Origin: Plut-88900 sp965116945
Lineage (GTDB): Bacteria; Chloroflexota; Dehalococcoidia; Plut-88900
NCBI GenBank assembly: GCA_965116945.1
Contig: OZ220734.1
Span: 2,232,001 to 2,296,000 of the forward strand
DNA length: 64,000 bases
Direction: 5' to 3'
A model generated the notes under the pieces. That model was not told the origin of the DNA. It searched no databases and worked only from the letters and a program-made list of their open reading frames with translations. Shown here one piece after another: positions 23,321 to 32,236 of this stretch; positions within the stretch are counted from its first letter, which is position 1, and each line of letters begins with the position of its first letter. The position numbers and the translations under genes were made by a program.

Positions 23321-24985
23321 TTACTTCCGTACGCGTTGGAGGGTTCGGTCGCCGCCGCCGTCGGCCAGAACCAGGATAGCCATTGGCACCGATGAGAGCA
23401 GCACGAGCAGTAAAGCAGGGAGTGCAGCCCTTGCGAAGAACGCTGCCTCTGAGGCGCTCCAGACACTGGTGGCGAGAGTCTTGAACCCGATGGGGCCCAG
23501 AAGCAATGTCGCAGGTAACTCTTTCATAGTTATCAAGAATACCAAGGCCGCACCCGCCAATACCCCGCTCTTTATGAGTGGCAGAGTGACTGTGAGGAAT
23601 ACCCTCGGTGGCGAAAGCCCCAGGCTCCTGGCCGCTTCTTCCATCTTGGGGTCTATCTGCAAGAGTTGGGCCCTAATTGCACCAATGGCGGGCGGAAGGA
23701 AGAGGATGGCGTAGGCGAATACTAGCATCGCCAAGGTCTGATAAAGAGGTAGGGCATAGTTTGCCCCGAAATAGACTAGTGCAAGGGCCACGACCACGCC
23801 TGGCAATGCGAAACCAAGATAGCTGAACCGTTCGACTAGAAACGAGAAGCGGCTCGGATAGCGGACGCTTAGCAGGGCCACGGGCACTGCTGCTACGACA
23901 CACACAATTGCTGCTAAGGCGGAGGCGTAGACGGAATTCACGGCAGCCTCCCAAACGGCCCCGAAACGCTCTCCGGCGGCCAGGCCTCGCACCAGCCAGT
24001 AGGACAATACAGCCAGAGGCACCCCGAGGCTCAGTAAGGAAAGCAGGGAGCAAAACCCGAGACCGGCCCATCGCCAGCCGCCCAATTGCACCTGAGGCGT
24101 GCGCTTGCTATCGCCAGCTCCCTTAGTGGTGTATCGAGACTTTCCTCGGGTGCAGGCATCAGTCAGGAGAATACCGACTGCCACAGCAACCAGCACGAGG
24201 GAGAGACCCGCTGCAATACCCCGGTCAAATGCTGAGTTAAACTGCAGATAAATTGCCCAGGTGAACGTCTCGTATTGCAGCAGGGAAACGGCCCCAAAAT
24301 CGCTCAGCGTGTACAAGGCTACCAGAAGAGAACCGGCAATAATGGCCGGACGCAATTGCATGAGGGTGATGCGGAAGAAGACGGAGCGGGGCCCGTGCCC
24401 CAAGACCCGCGCTGACTCTTCGATCCCCGGGTCGAGGTTGCGCATGGCCGCCCGCACAGGTAGCAGTACGTAGGGGAAGCTCAACACAGTTAAGGTAATG
24501 GTGGCTCCCCAAAACCCATGCACGTCCGGCAAACGTTCGAGTCCGAAGAGGCCGCCGAATAGCTGCTGGACCATACCGCGCGGCGAGAATGCGGCAATGA
24601 GGACAAAGGCGCCGAGGTAGCTGGGGATTACCAGGGGCAGAGCGGTAACAACAGACCAGAAGCGTTTGAAGGGAAGGTCGGTGCGGACAGTGAGCCAGGC
24701 CAGAGGCACGGAAATAGCCACGCTGAAGACGGTGACGGACATGGTGAGCAGAGCGGAGCGCCCGAGGATTTCCAGCGTCCGCCACCGTATTATCACATCC
24801 CACAAACCACCCTCTGCCCCGAGGGCGCGCAGAATCAAGTAGACGAGGGGTAGGGCCAGCGCCGCTGCAATAAGCAGACCTGGCATCCAAAGAAAGGCCG
24901 GGGCCCCGGGCATGAACTGCCCCAGGGCCCCGGCTACGGGACCTCTAAGGAACGCCGTGTTGTCTGCTGCCCGCGTTACCCTCAT
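23321..24985 (-). CDS. fbpB: Ferric-iron-type ABC transporter permease (two fused domains)
   Basis: 554 residues with about twelve membrane helices in two homologous halves. Each half has an EAA loop contacting the ATPase: EESARVLGHGPRSVFFRITL near 190 and EEAARSLGLSPPRVFLTVTL near 465. The duplicated single-chain form is typical of FbpB/SfuB iron permeases. It starts 7 bases after the binding-protein gene stop and precedes the ATPase gene by 84 bases. Confidence 0.92.
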   Translation of the reverse strand: MRVTRAADNTAFLRGPVAGALGQFMPGAPAFLWMPGLLIAAALALPLVYLILRALGAEGGLWDVIIRWRTLEILGRSALLTMSVTVFSVAISVPLAWLTVRTDLPFKRFWSVVTALPLVIPSYLGAFVLIAAFSPRGMVQQLFGGLFGLERLPDVHGFWGATITLTVLSFPYVLLPVRAAMRNLDPGIEESARVLGHGPRSVFFRITLMQLRPAIIAGSLLVALYTLSDFGAVSLLQYETFTWAIYLQFNSAFDRGIAAGLSLVLVAVAVGILLTDACTRGKSRYTTKGAGDSKRTPQVQLGGWRWAGLGFCSLLSLLSLGVPLAVLSYWLVRGLAAGERFGAVWEAAVNSVYASALAAIVCVVAAVPVALLSVRYPSRFSFLVERFSYLGFALPGVVVALALVYFGANYALPLYQTLAMLVFAYAILFLPPAIGAIRAQLLQIDPKMEEAARSLGLSPPRVFLTVTLPLIKSGVLAGAALVFLITMKELPATLLLGPIGFKTLATSVWSASEAAFFARAALPALLLVLLSSVPMAILVLADGGGDRTLQRVRK

Positions 24986-24992
24986 GGAAAGC

Positions 24993-26087
24993 TTATGGGA
25001 CTATTCCCGTGTCCCTTAACAACTGCAACGTGCCCTCTAAGTCCTGCAATGAACCGAGATCGACATCCGGTACGCCGATCTCTGAAAGAGGAAGAAGTTC
25101 GGGGTGGGTCTTGACTCCTTCCACCAATGGATACTCAAAGGTCTGGCTAGCGAAATACTGTTGGCTTACAGTCGATAGCAGGAAGTCGATGAACCTTTGA
25201 GCATTGTCCTCGTTGTCTGAAGAATCGAGGATCCCAGCGCCCGAGACCAGTATCGTCGATCCAACATCTCCACCGGTTGGGTAGTAGTTCCTCGCCTTGA
25301 AATCTTCCCCCTCCTCTGCAAGGAACCGGAAGAGGTAGTAGTGGTTCACAAATCCAACGTCAATTTCGCCATCGGCGGCGGCCTGGACTATGGGGGTGTT
25401 CTTGGGGTAGACCCGGGGGTTGTTGGCCTGTATACCTTCCAGCCAAGCCCGAGCGGCGTCCTGCCCCCGGGATACGCGGAGGGCCGTCACGAAGGCCTGG
25501 AAGGAACCATTGGTTGGTGCCCAGCCAATGCGGTCCCTCCACTCCGGGGCAGTGAAGTCCAGGATGGACGGTGGGAGGTCGGCCTCGGAGATGGTTTCCG
25601 TGTTGTAGACGACGGTCCGCGCGCGACCTGAAATTGCGACCCACTTGCCTTGCCTTGAGGACAGCTTGGGGTCGACTTTGGCCATTATGGCTTCAGGCAG
25701 GACCTGAAGTCTGCCCTCAAGGGCGCCGAGGGACCCGGGATCCGAGCCGTAGTAGACGTCTGCGGGGCTGTTCTGTCCTTCTTCCTGGATGGTGGCTACG
25801 AGCGCCGCATTGGAGCCGTAGTTAACTTTGACGTCTATGCCAGTGGCAGAGGCGAACTGATCCACTATGGCGCCTATGAGGTCTTCTTCCCGACCGGAGT
25901 AGATGACGAGCTCTCCGGGGTTGGCCTGAGCATCATCGATTGCGGGGGGTGGGGTTGAGGCTGGCTGAAAGGACTGGGTGGGAGTCGGGTCTACGCCACA
26001 GGCTAATGCGACAAATGACACGACAGCAAATAGGAGCGTGAAAACAGCTAGGTACTTTCTGGAATTGCTAATCCTTATGTGACTCAC
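24993..26087 (-). CDS. fbpA: Ferric-iron-type ABC transporter substrate-binding lipoprotein
   Basis: About 364 residues. Lipoprotein leader (YLAVFTLLFAVVSFVALACG; Cys after VALA), a Thr/Pro-rich linker, then a class II periplasmic-binding fold opening with GELVIYSGREEDLIGAIVDQ. The paired Tyr that bind Fe(III) in FbpA/FutA are visible in VGFVNHYYLFRF. The frame begins with TTG at 26123, but GTG 26087 has GGAAGG about 8 bases upstream and gives a normal leader, so it is preferred. First gene of the iron-uptake unit, downstream of a DtxR-like operator. Confidence 0.9.
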   Translation of the reverse strand: MSHIRISNSRKYLAVFTLLFAVVSFVALACGVDPTPTQSFQPASTPPPAIDDAQANPGELVIYSGREEDLIGAIVDQFASATGIDVKVNYGSNAALVATIQEEGQNSPADVYYGSDPGSLGALEGRLQVLPEAIMAKVDPKLSSRQGKWVAISGRARTVVYNTETISEADLPPSILDFTAPEWRDRIGWAPTNGSFQAFVTALRVSRGQDAARAWLEGIQANNPRVYPKNTPIVQAAADGEIDVGFVNHYYLFRFLAEEGEDFKARNYYPTGGDVGSTILVSGAGILDSSDNEDNAQRFIDFLLSTVSQQYFASQTFEYPLVEGVKTHPELLPLSEIGVPDVDLGSLQDLEGTLQLLRDTGIVP

Positions 26088-26194
26088 TGAGCTGGCCTTC
26101 CCTTCTTCATCGCGAATGTTCAAAAGGAGCCGTGTTATAATTCCGTAACTTTGTGTTTCACCATGAGGGTATTTGGGTGCTGCAAAGTCGGGGA

Positions 26195-26213
26195 TTAGGC
26201 TAGGCTAATAAAA
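26195..26213. promoter_or_regulatory. DtxR/IdeR-type operator
   Basis: TTAGGCTAGGCTAATAAAA matches the DtxR consensus TTAGGTTAGSCTAACCTAA at 15 of 19 positions, including the central TAGGCTAA. It lies between the divergent fbpA-like and dtxR-family genes, about 105 bases from each start. Iron-dependent repression of both is the simplest reading. Confidence 0.7.
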
Positions 26214-26317
26214 TAACCGTGTCAATACCATTTCACGGGCAATTTCGTGCGAATTTACACGATTGATGAGATTAACATTGGAACTGCTGGAATCCATGAT
26301 CCTGTAGAGGTACGTAA

Positions 26318-27001
26318 ATGGCAGGCGTAGCAAAACCGACATCCGTGGCCACGGACGACTTCCTGACCACCGTTTTCAGGTTTACGGAGGAGGGGAAGCC
26401 GGTAATATCGGCACGGCTGGCCGAGACCCTCGGGGTCTCTCCCGCAACCGCATTCGGTACGGTGAGGAGGATGGCACGGGACGGCCTTATCAAGGTCTCC
26501 CGGAAGAAGGAGATATCTCTTACTGTTGCCGGAAATAGGCTTGCAGAGGAAGTTATTCGCCGGCACAGGTTGGCGGAGCGCTTTCTTACAGACGTGCTGA
26601 ATTTTGCCTGGCACAAAGCGTACTCAGAAGCGCATCGGCTTGAGCATGGCATATCCCACGAGGTGGCGGATGGCCTCGCAGCGCTCCTGAATAATCCGAC
26701 AACATGCCCGCACGGCTACCCGATTCCCGGCAGTGACGGGTACGCTAATACCAGGCACGTACGGTCACACCTTAAATCCTTGGATGAAGTTAAGGAAGGG
26801 ACATCAGTTACGGTGAAGCGGGTTCCAGAAGAAGACGTAGAGCTGTTGCAGTACCTGGAAGAGCACAACGTGTCTCCCTCTTGGACCATGAAGGTGCTGG
26901 ACGTGGCAGACTTCAAGGGCACAGTCACCCTTGAGGTGGACCGCCACGAGATTGTTATCAGCACTGAAACCGCAAACAAAATAGTAGTCAAACCTAACTG
27001 A
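26318..27001 (+). CDS. DtxR-family iron/manganese-dependent repressor
   Basis: 227 residues in the three DtxR domains: winged helix (residues 12-75, RLAETLGVSPATAFGTVRRM), dimerisation/metal domain (80-145, RRHRLAERFLTDVL and EAHRLEHGISHEV) and a C-terminal SH3/FeoA-like domain (150-227). Metal ligands seen are His83, Glu87, Glu109 and His110. The Cys102 of DtxR is a His here (His106), so metal preference may differ from DtxR. Divergent from the iron ABC transporter with an operator between them; likely autoregulated. Confidence 0.92.
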   Translation: MAGVAKPTSVATDDFLTTVFRFTEEGKPVISARLAETLGVSPATAFGTVRRMARDGLIKVSRKKEISLTVAGNRLAEEVIRRHRLAERFLTDVLNFAWHKAYSEAHRLEHGISHEVADGLAALLNNPTTCPHGYPIPGSDGYANTRHVRSHLKSLDEVKEGTSVTVKRVPEEDVELLQYLEEHNVSPSWTMKVLDVADFKGTVTLEVDRHEIVISTETANKIVVKPN

Positions 27002-27047
27002 AGCCTTCGGCATCTAACCTTCTTGCACGTCACCTGAAACGCGGAAC

Positions 27048-27498
27048 TTGATACCTCTCAAGCTCCGGCTCAGAAATTTCATGTGCTGCCGGGATGTCCC
27101 GGACTCACTTCCTTTAGAGGGCATCCACGTTGCCTGCATTTGCGGCGACAACGGCCACGGCAAATCGGCGCTTCTTAGCGGTTTAACGTGGGCCCTGTGG
27201 GGAAAGGACCGTGGGAGAATCGCAGACGATCTCATACATGTCGGAGAATCAGACATGGAGGTTGAGCTCGAATTCTCGAACAGAGAGGATGTATACCGCG
27301 TTGTGCATAAGGGGAAGCGGGCTAAGGACCGGGCGTCGGGGGCGAGCGTGCTAGAACTCCAGGTATCGGGCAAGAGTTTGGAAGGAAGATTTCGATCGCA
27401 TAATCGTCATTTCCCATATTGACGAGCTTAAAGAGGCTCTTCCTGTGCGCATTCAAGTTGTGAAAACCGAGTGCGGTTCCTTTTATTACGTCAATTGA
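27048..27498 (+). pseudogene. Internally deleted sbcC/rad50-like gene
   Basis: The first ~110 codons encode an SbcC/Rad50 N-terminus: LKLRLRNFMCCRD, Walker A CGDNGHGKSAL and the TWALWGKDRGRIADDLIHVG block. This frame ends at TGA 27420. From about 27386 a different frame reads FDRIIVISHIDELKEALPVR and IQVVKTECGSF to TGA at 27498, which is the C-terminal end of SbcC (D-loop/H-loop). The ~700-900 residues between, including the coiled coil and zinc hook, are missing. So both ends of one gene are joined by a large out-of-frame deletion. No sbcD is adjacent. An assembly collapse is an alternative. Confidence 0.8.
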
Positions 27499-27558
27499 AA
27501 GGACCGGCTATAGCCTTTCGGGCGGGGTCCGGACAAAAGCGGTACAATCGCATCAGAT

Positions 27559-28467
27559 ATGTCCAGGAGACAGCCTCTTATCCAGGTGAACGATCTTACC
27601 AAGCACATCGGAAACGCTGTGGCTTTGGAAGGTGTCTATTTTGAAGTCCTGGAAGGCGAAACGCTCAGTATTCTCGGCTCAAGCGGTTCCGGAAAGTCCT
27701 CTATTTTCCATATCCTCCTCGGGCTCAAGCGTCCCACCCGGGGCACTGCTGAAGTTCTCGGGTTTAATTGCCTGACCGAATCGGTAGAAGTTAGAAAAAG
27801 AGTCGGGTGCGTTCTCGGAACCCAGCGATTCCACCAAGGCCTGACCGGTCGGGAATACCTGGATCTGAGTGCGGCGGCCCACGGGTCTGATGATGCCCGA
27901 CGATCCGAGCTAATTGAAAGGCTCAAAATCGACGAGGCCGAGAAAATTGGCAATATGTCTGAGGCTGCAATTACACGTTTCGCCTGGGTCCTTGCCTTAC
28001 AGCACAACCCCGCAGTTCTCCTGCTGGACAATCCATTCCCCCATCTGGACGAGTCGTCCTACAGGGTGATGTTAAACGTATTGGAGGAAGAGCGCAGCAG
28101 GGGTACCACAATCCTGCTTGCTACCGATTCTCCCAGGGTAGCAGCCCGCCACAGCGATAGGGTCAGCACCCTCGTCAACGGAGAGTTGACCTTCCTCCGG
28201 GACATGCGCCGGTTGAACATGAAACTCGCCAGGAGACTGAAGATAGTCTTCAGAGAAGACGTGGAACTTCAGGACTTCATTGCCCACAACTTGTCCGTGG
28301 TGAGCCGGAATGGCAGGGAGTGGGTGATAACGATTGATGGCGAGGCGGGGAGCCTGATTAAAAGACTCGGGAAATACTCGGTGGAAGACATTGAGATTGT
28401 GGAAGATGTGATGGACGATATCCTAATGGACATGCTGCGCGGCCATGGCCCGGGGCCCTACGTATGA
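27559..28467 (+). CDS. ABC transporter ATP-binding protein with degenerate motifs
   Basis: 302 residues. ABC fold with an intact Walker A (GSSGSGKSS, Lys46) and Q89 in the Q-loop position. Other motifs are altered: the signature LSGGQ is NMSEAAI (132-138), the catalytic Glu after Walker B is Asn (LLLDNP, Asn158) and the switch His is replaced in ILLATDSP (Asp190). Such changes usually abolish or slow ATP hydrolysis. The last ~80 residues are a C-terminal extension of ABC-2 exporter type. It overlaps the permease start by ATGA, so the pair is co-translated. Substrate unknown. Confidence 0.85.
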   Translation: MSRRQPLIQVNDLTKHIGNAVALEGVYFEVLEGETLSILGSSGSGKSSIFHILLGLKRPTRGTAEVLGFNCLTESVEVRKRVGCVLGTQRFHQGLTGREYLDLSAAAHGSDDARRSELIERLKIDEAEKIGNMSEAAITRFAWVLALQHNPAVLLLDNPFPHLDESSYRVMLNVLEEERSRGTTILLATDSPRVAARHSDRVSTLVNGELTFLRDMRRLNMKLARRLKIVFREDVELQDFIAHNLSVVSRNGREWVITIDGEAGSLIKRLGKYSVEDIEIVEDVMDDILMDMLRGHGPGPYV

Positions 28468-29183
28468 ACCTCCCGCTTTTCCTTCTTCAATTGAAGATGA
28501 GCAGGATTGCGCTCTCTTCCTGGGCGCTGGCATTGTTGGTGTTCGGGGCGCTCGCCGTCTTTTGGAATCCCGGCATTGCCGAGCAGGGGACTTCACTGCT
28601 GCCTTATCCCACTTTGGGATCTCTTCCAATCTACCTTGTTCTCTACGCGTTGCTTTTCGGCTCTGGATGCCTGGCGCGTCGCCCCAGCGATGACATGTTG
28701 CTGATACTCGCGACCCTCCCCTTGCGCCGTCGCCAGATAGTTATCGGGAAGTCGGTTTTCTTTGCACTGGCGATCGTGGGGCTGGCGTTGGTCGGGTGGG
28801 CCTCCACGGCCCTGGCGGCGAAGATTGTTGAGGCAGACCTCAATGCAAGTCATCTGGCTGTTTCTATCTCTATTGGAGTATTGCTCGTCCTGGCCGTATA
28901 CAGCTATACACTAATGGTATCTGCGGGATGCGCGACGCAGGGGAGCGCCCTGGCTCTGAGCGCATTGGCAACCTTCAGCGCTTACCTCATCAACGTGATC
29001 GGATCCAGCTACGCAGGCTTGTTCTGGTTGGCCGATATCTCAATATTTCACTATTACGATCCGGTCCAACTTATGCAAGATGGGGTAGTGAAGTGGCCTG
29101 CCATAGCGATCCTCGCAGGCATCACCGTTGGAGGACACGCCGTAGCACTGGCTACATTTGCCAGGAGAGACCTATCGACCTGA
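28464..29183 (+). CDS. ABC-2 type transporter permease
   Basis: 239 residues with six predicted membrane helices; a cytosolic loop (TLPLRRRQIVIGKS, about residues 85-98) between helices 2 and 3 resembles the coupling loop of ABC-2 permeases. Polar residues are few. ATGA overlap with the ATPase gene. Likely a subunit of a small exporter or of an immunity/antibiotic-type system; the cargo is unknown. Confidence 0.82.
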   Translation: MNLPLFLLQLKMSRIALSSWALALLVFGALAVFWNPGIAEQGTSLLPYPTLGSLPIYLVLYALLFGSGCLARRPSDDMLLILATLPLRRRQIVIGKSVFFALAIVGLALVGWASTALAAKIVEADLNASHLAVSISIGVLLVLAVYSYTLMVSAGCATQGSALALSALATFSAYLINVIGSSYAGLFWLADISIFHYYDPVQLMQDGVVKWPAIAILAGITVGGHAVALATFARRDLST

Positions 29184-29312
29184 GGTCGAACTGGCATCTT
29201 TCGAATTATGGCGCTCCATCTCCTTCGAATCATCGAGCAGTCTGACGACTAGGCTCAAGGCCACGGCCAAAAAGAATGCACCAAATATCATAAGAAGCTT
29301 ACGGTTGTTCAT
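29172..29312 (-). CDS. Possible small membrane protein, 46 aa
   Basis: ATG 29312 opens a frame reading MNNRKLLMIFGAFFLAVALS with one N-terminal membrane helix, then a charged tail (DDSKEMERHNSKD). The stop overlaps the end of the convergent permease gene by 12 bases. No strong ribosome-binding site. The helix plus charged tail looks coding, but evidence is limited. Confidence 0.35.
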   Translation of the reverse strand: MNNRKLLMIFGAFFLAVALSLVVRLLDDSKEMERHNSKDASSTSGR

Positions 29313-29451
29313 GGTTTATCTGGCGGGCTGCTGAAAAGACTTCCAACCCACACCCAAATTCTAAGGGCGTCCTGTTCGCAAGTCCAAATAGGTGCATACA
29401 TGACAGTCCGTTCTTGACCGCCATAGTGGTCGGGCATATGATTTCCATGTG

Positions 29452-29526
29452 CGGGGTGTAGCGCAGGGGAAGCGCGCATGGTTTGGGACCATGAGGTCGC
29501 CGGTTCAAATCCGGCCACCCCGACCA
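29452..29526 (+). tRNA. tRNA-Pro (anticodon TGG), CCA encoded
   Basis: Acceptor CGGGGTG pairs with CACCCCG, D-arm GCGCAGGGGAAGCGC, anticodon arm ATGGTTTGGGACCAT with TGG, T-arm CCGGTTCAAATCCGG, discriminator A and encoded CCA. A G at position 1 replaced by C is the normal tRNA-Pro pattern. Confidence 0.97.
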
Positions 29527-29595
29527 ACACCGCCACCGACTGGAATGCCGACCCTTCAAGGAAAAGCGAGCAATCGACCCTCAGGGAGGATAGAG

Positions 29596-29754
29596 ATGGG
29601 CAAGTTTATCTTGTATTCATTGGCATTCATTGGGCTCGTAATGGTATCCGCGATTGGGGTTGCCGCTACCGTGATAACCCTGCTGTGGTTGCAAGATCGC
29701 CAGTGGCAGATTAATGCGGCGAGGAACCGCCAGACCCAGTCGGAGCGCAGCTAA
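29596..29754 (+). CDS. Small membrane protein, 52 aa
   Basis: Starts at ATG 29596 with AGGGAGG at 6-base spacing. One long N-terminal membrane helix (MGKFILYSLAFIGLVMVSAI continuing to VITLLWL), then a polar tail (QDRQWQINAARNRQTQSERS). No family recognised. It precedes the amidohydrolase by 37 bases and is probably co-transcribed. Confidence 0.6.
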   Translation: MGKFILYSLAFIGLVMVSAIGVAATVITLLWLQDRQWQINAARNRQTQSERS

Positions 29755-29791
29755 CTTCAATATCGAGAACTGAACGCGGAGGAATACGCAG

Positions 29792-31057
29792 TTGCCCGAC
29801 CAGAATGAAACGTCAAAAGCCGTTTTGATCGCTGACCGTATCATAGATGGTCTCGGAGGTCAGGTGGACAAGGAGTCGGCGCTGGTGTTGGAGGGAACCA
29901 GGATAAAAGGGACCATTCGCAAGGGAGAAGTCCGTTCCCTCGCCAATGTCCGGGTTCTCGAATATCCGGGAGCCTCGATTGTGCCGGGACTTATAGACTG
30001 TCATACACACACCAATATGCCCGGAAACAGCCGCCGGGGTGAAGACGTCAATACAAATGACGACGACGAACTCCGCCTACGCCGGTCCTATAGAAATGTA
30101 CGTATCGCCCTTGAGACGGGTGTCACCACCCTATGCGACAACGGTGCATGGAATGACTTGGGATTCAGATTGAAGGCAGCACTGGAAGACGGAACGATTT
30201 TAGGATCCGACGTGCTGGCTTGTGGAAACCCCATTACTATCCGGAAGGGCCACTGCTGGTTCATGGGTTCAGAGGTCAGCGGGCCCGAAGAGGCCCGTGC
30301 CAAGGCCTGTGAGCACCTCGCAGCCGGTGCGGATTTTCTAAAGGCGATGACGACTGGAGGAAGCACGGTTGGCAGCCGCCCGTATTCAGCAGCATTCAGT
30401 CTTGAAGAGCTTAAGGCCATTACGGGTGCGGCCAGGGACGCTGGAGTCTACACCGTAGGACATGCACGATGCTCCGCGGGGATAAACATGGCAGTTGAAG
30501 CCGGTTTTTCCATGATTGCACACTGTGTTTTCGCCGCTCCCGACGAGACTTATCAATTTGATGAAACAGTGGCCGAGAAACTGGTTGCGAAGGGCGTGTG
30601 GAACAACCCGACGCTTGCCATCTGGGAGTCGAGGCTGCGGCTGCTCAGGGAGAAGGCTGAGGGACAAGAGCTGAGTGAGGAAGAAGAGCAAGAGATTGCA
30701 AAGTACGAGGGATCCATGCAAGAGCGCGCAGACGAATGTGGACGCCTGAGGGACTTGGGCGGGAAGTTTGTTGCCGGGTCGGACTGTGGGTGGGGGGCGT
30801 ATCCCTTTGGGTACTTCGTAAGAGAGATCGAGGCGTTAGCTCGGGCGGGCCTAACGAATATGGAAGCGTTGATGGCCGGCACCAGTGAAGCGTCCAAAGC
30901 ACTTAACATCTCAGACAGGGTCGGGACTTTGGAGGCTCGGAAGCAGGCGGATGTTCTTGTGGTGAACGGCGACCCGCTGGCCGACCCCTCCGCCCTGGCC
31001 GACGTTGCCGCCGTTTTCAAGCGGGGTCGGTTGGTTGAGCGCAGGCTGACAGCCTAG
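29792..31057 (+). CDS. Amidohydrolase (imidazolonepropionase/prolidase-like)
   Basis: 421 residues, same branch as the 4977 gene. Metal and catalytic motifs: IVPGLIDCHTHTNM (HxH), KAMTTGGS (Lys), GHARCSAG and IAHCVF (His), AGSDCGW (Asp). The C-terminal strand is KQADVLVVNGDPLADP. Start TTG 29792 follows GGAGGAA at 8 bases. Substrate unknown; probably a small amide, carbamate or dipeptide. Its TAG stop shares the bases CTAG with the stop of the convergent aminotransferase gene. Confidence 0.88.
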   Translation: MPDQNETSKAVLIADRIIDGLGGQVDKESALVLEGTRIKGTIRKGEVRSLANVRVLEYPGASIVPGLIDCHTHTNMPGNSRRGEDVNTNDDDELRLRRSYRNVRIALETGVTTLCDNGAWNDLGFRLKAALEDGTILGSDVLACGNPITIRKGHCWFMGSEVSGPEEARAKACEHLAAGADFLKAMTTGGSTVGSRPYSAAFSLEELKAITGAARDAGVYTVGHARCSAGINMAVEAGFSMIAHCVFAAPDETYQFDETVAEKLVAKGVWNNPTLAIWESRLRLLREKAEGQELSEEEEQEIAKYEGSMQERADECGRLRDLGGKFVAGSDCGWGAYPFGYFVREIEALARAGLTNMEALMAGTSEASKALNISDRVGTLEARKQADVLVVNGDPLADPSALADVAAVFKRGRLVERRLTA

Positions 31058-32211
31058 GTCACATAGCTCGCAACCGCGTCTACCAGCTTGTCCAGCTCCT
31101 CTTCGGTGTTGAAGAAGTCGGAGGCAACCCGGACGCATTCCACACCACCTACGGGTCTCGCCACTATCCTGTGTTCGTCCCACAGCCTGTCGACTATGTT
31201 CTGGTAGTCGGCACCCCTTGCCCGGAAGGATGTAAGGCCGCAGATCCCGGGGCCCTCCAAGGGGGACAAGACTTCAAAACCGTCCCGCTCCAGCAATTTC
31301 TGTTTCAGGTAGCCTGAAAGTTTCACGGTTCGGGCCTCGATTTCCGCTGGTCCCGCGTCGCTTATGAAGCCAATGGCGGCTCGATAGCCGGCAATGAGAG
31401 CTGTACTCGTGGTGCTGACATGGAACTTTGCCATTCCCGATAGGTCAAATTCCAGGGGTTTCTTTTCCGGATCGACTGCGCTGTGGCCTACATAGGAGGG
31501 ATCGATCATTTCGATGTGTTCCCTCTTGATGTACAGCGCGCCAGTTCCCTCGGGCCCGAGCATCCATTTGTGGCCGGGGGTCGCGTAGAAATCAACGTCT
31601 GCGCCTGACAGATCAAGGGCGATGTGTCCCGGGGTCTGGGCGCCATCTACAAGCATGTAGATTCCCTTGTCCTTCGTTAGAGAACGGATACCTTCCAATG
31701 GCATCCGCAGGCCACAGGAGAACTGGATGTGGCTGAATGCGATCATGCGAGTACGTGAATTTATCTGGGCTTCAACATTGTTCAGGATGGTCTCCCAGTC
31801 GTCGTTCGTACCGAGTTCCACTACCCGGACCTTTACTCCATGCATCTTCTCGGCATACAGGCAGGGGATCATGACCGAGAGGTGCTCAATGTCGAAGGTA
31901 ATGATTTCGTCGCCTTCCTGCCACGGGAAACCAGCCATCACAATGTTCAGGCCCTCGGTAGTGTTCTGGGTAAGGCAGAGTTCCTCGGTGGCGACGTTCA
32001 ACAGGTCTGCTGCGGCTTGCTTGGTTTCGTCCTCAATGACCTGTACCGACTCCCGTACTGGTTTGCTGGTCGGGCCTTCCGAGGCTTCGTAGTCTATCCT
32101 CGCTTTGATCGCGTCTATAACCGGCTGGGGCGAAGGTCCCGACCAACCGGTGTTCAGATATGTCAAATTACTACAGACCGGAATCTGGGTTCTTATCTTA
32201 GAAACGTCCAT
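31054..32211 (-). CDS. Class V aminotransferase (isopenicillin-N-epimerase/cysteine-desulfurase-like)
   Basis: 385 residues, PLP fold type I. Seen: YLNTGWSGPSP at the N-terminus, PLP-binding Asp in MLVDGAQTPG (Asp189) and the Schiff-base Lys in TPGHKWMLGPEG (Lys215). No persulfide Cys loop typical of IscS is visible. The group includes epimerases, lyases and desulfurases, so the reaction cannot be fixed. It is the last gene of a minus-strand set with an amidohydrolase, an FAD oxidoreductase and a ThDP enzyme. Confidence 0.88.
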   Translation of the reverse strand: MDVSKIRTQIPVCSNLTYLNTGWSGPSPQPVIDAIKARIDYEASEGPTSKPVRESVQVIEDETKQAAADLLNVATEELCLTQNTTEGLNIVMAGFPWQEGDEIITFDIEHLSVMIPCLYAEKMHGVKVRVVELGTNDDWETILNNVEAQINSRTRMIAFSHIQFSCGLRMPLEGIRSLTKDKGIYMLVDGAQTPGHIALDLSGADVDFYATPGHKWMLGPEGTGALYIKREHIEMIDPSYVGHSAVDPEKKPLEFDLSGMAKFHVSTTSTALIAGYRAAIGFISDAGPAEIEARTVKLSGYLKQKLLERDGFEVLSPLEGPGICGLTSFRARGADYQNIVDRLWDEHRIVARPVGGVECVRVASDFFNTEEELDKLVDAVASYVT

Positions 32212-32236
32212 CTATGCCTCGCTTTATGTAATACAG

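Noticed and set aside
24237..24890. 217-residue ORF in another frame of the iron permease gene
   Set aside because: Arg/Ala/Ser-rich shadow of the permease, whose two EAA loops and membrane helices are clear.
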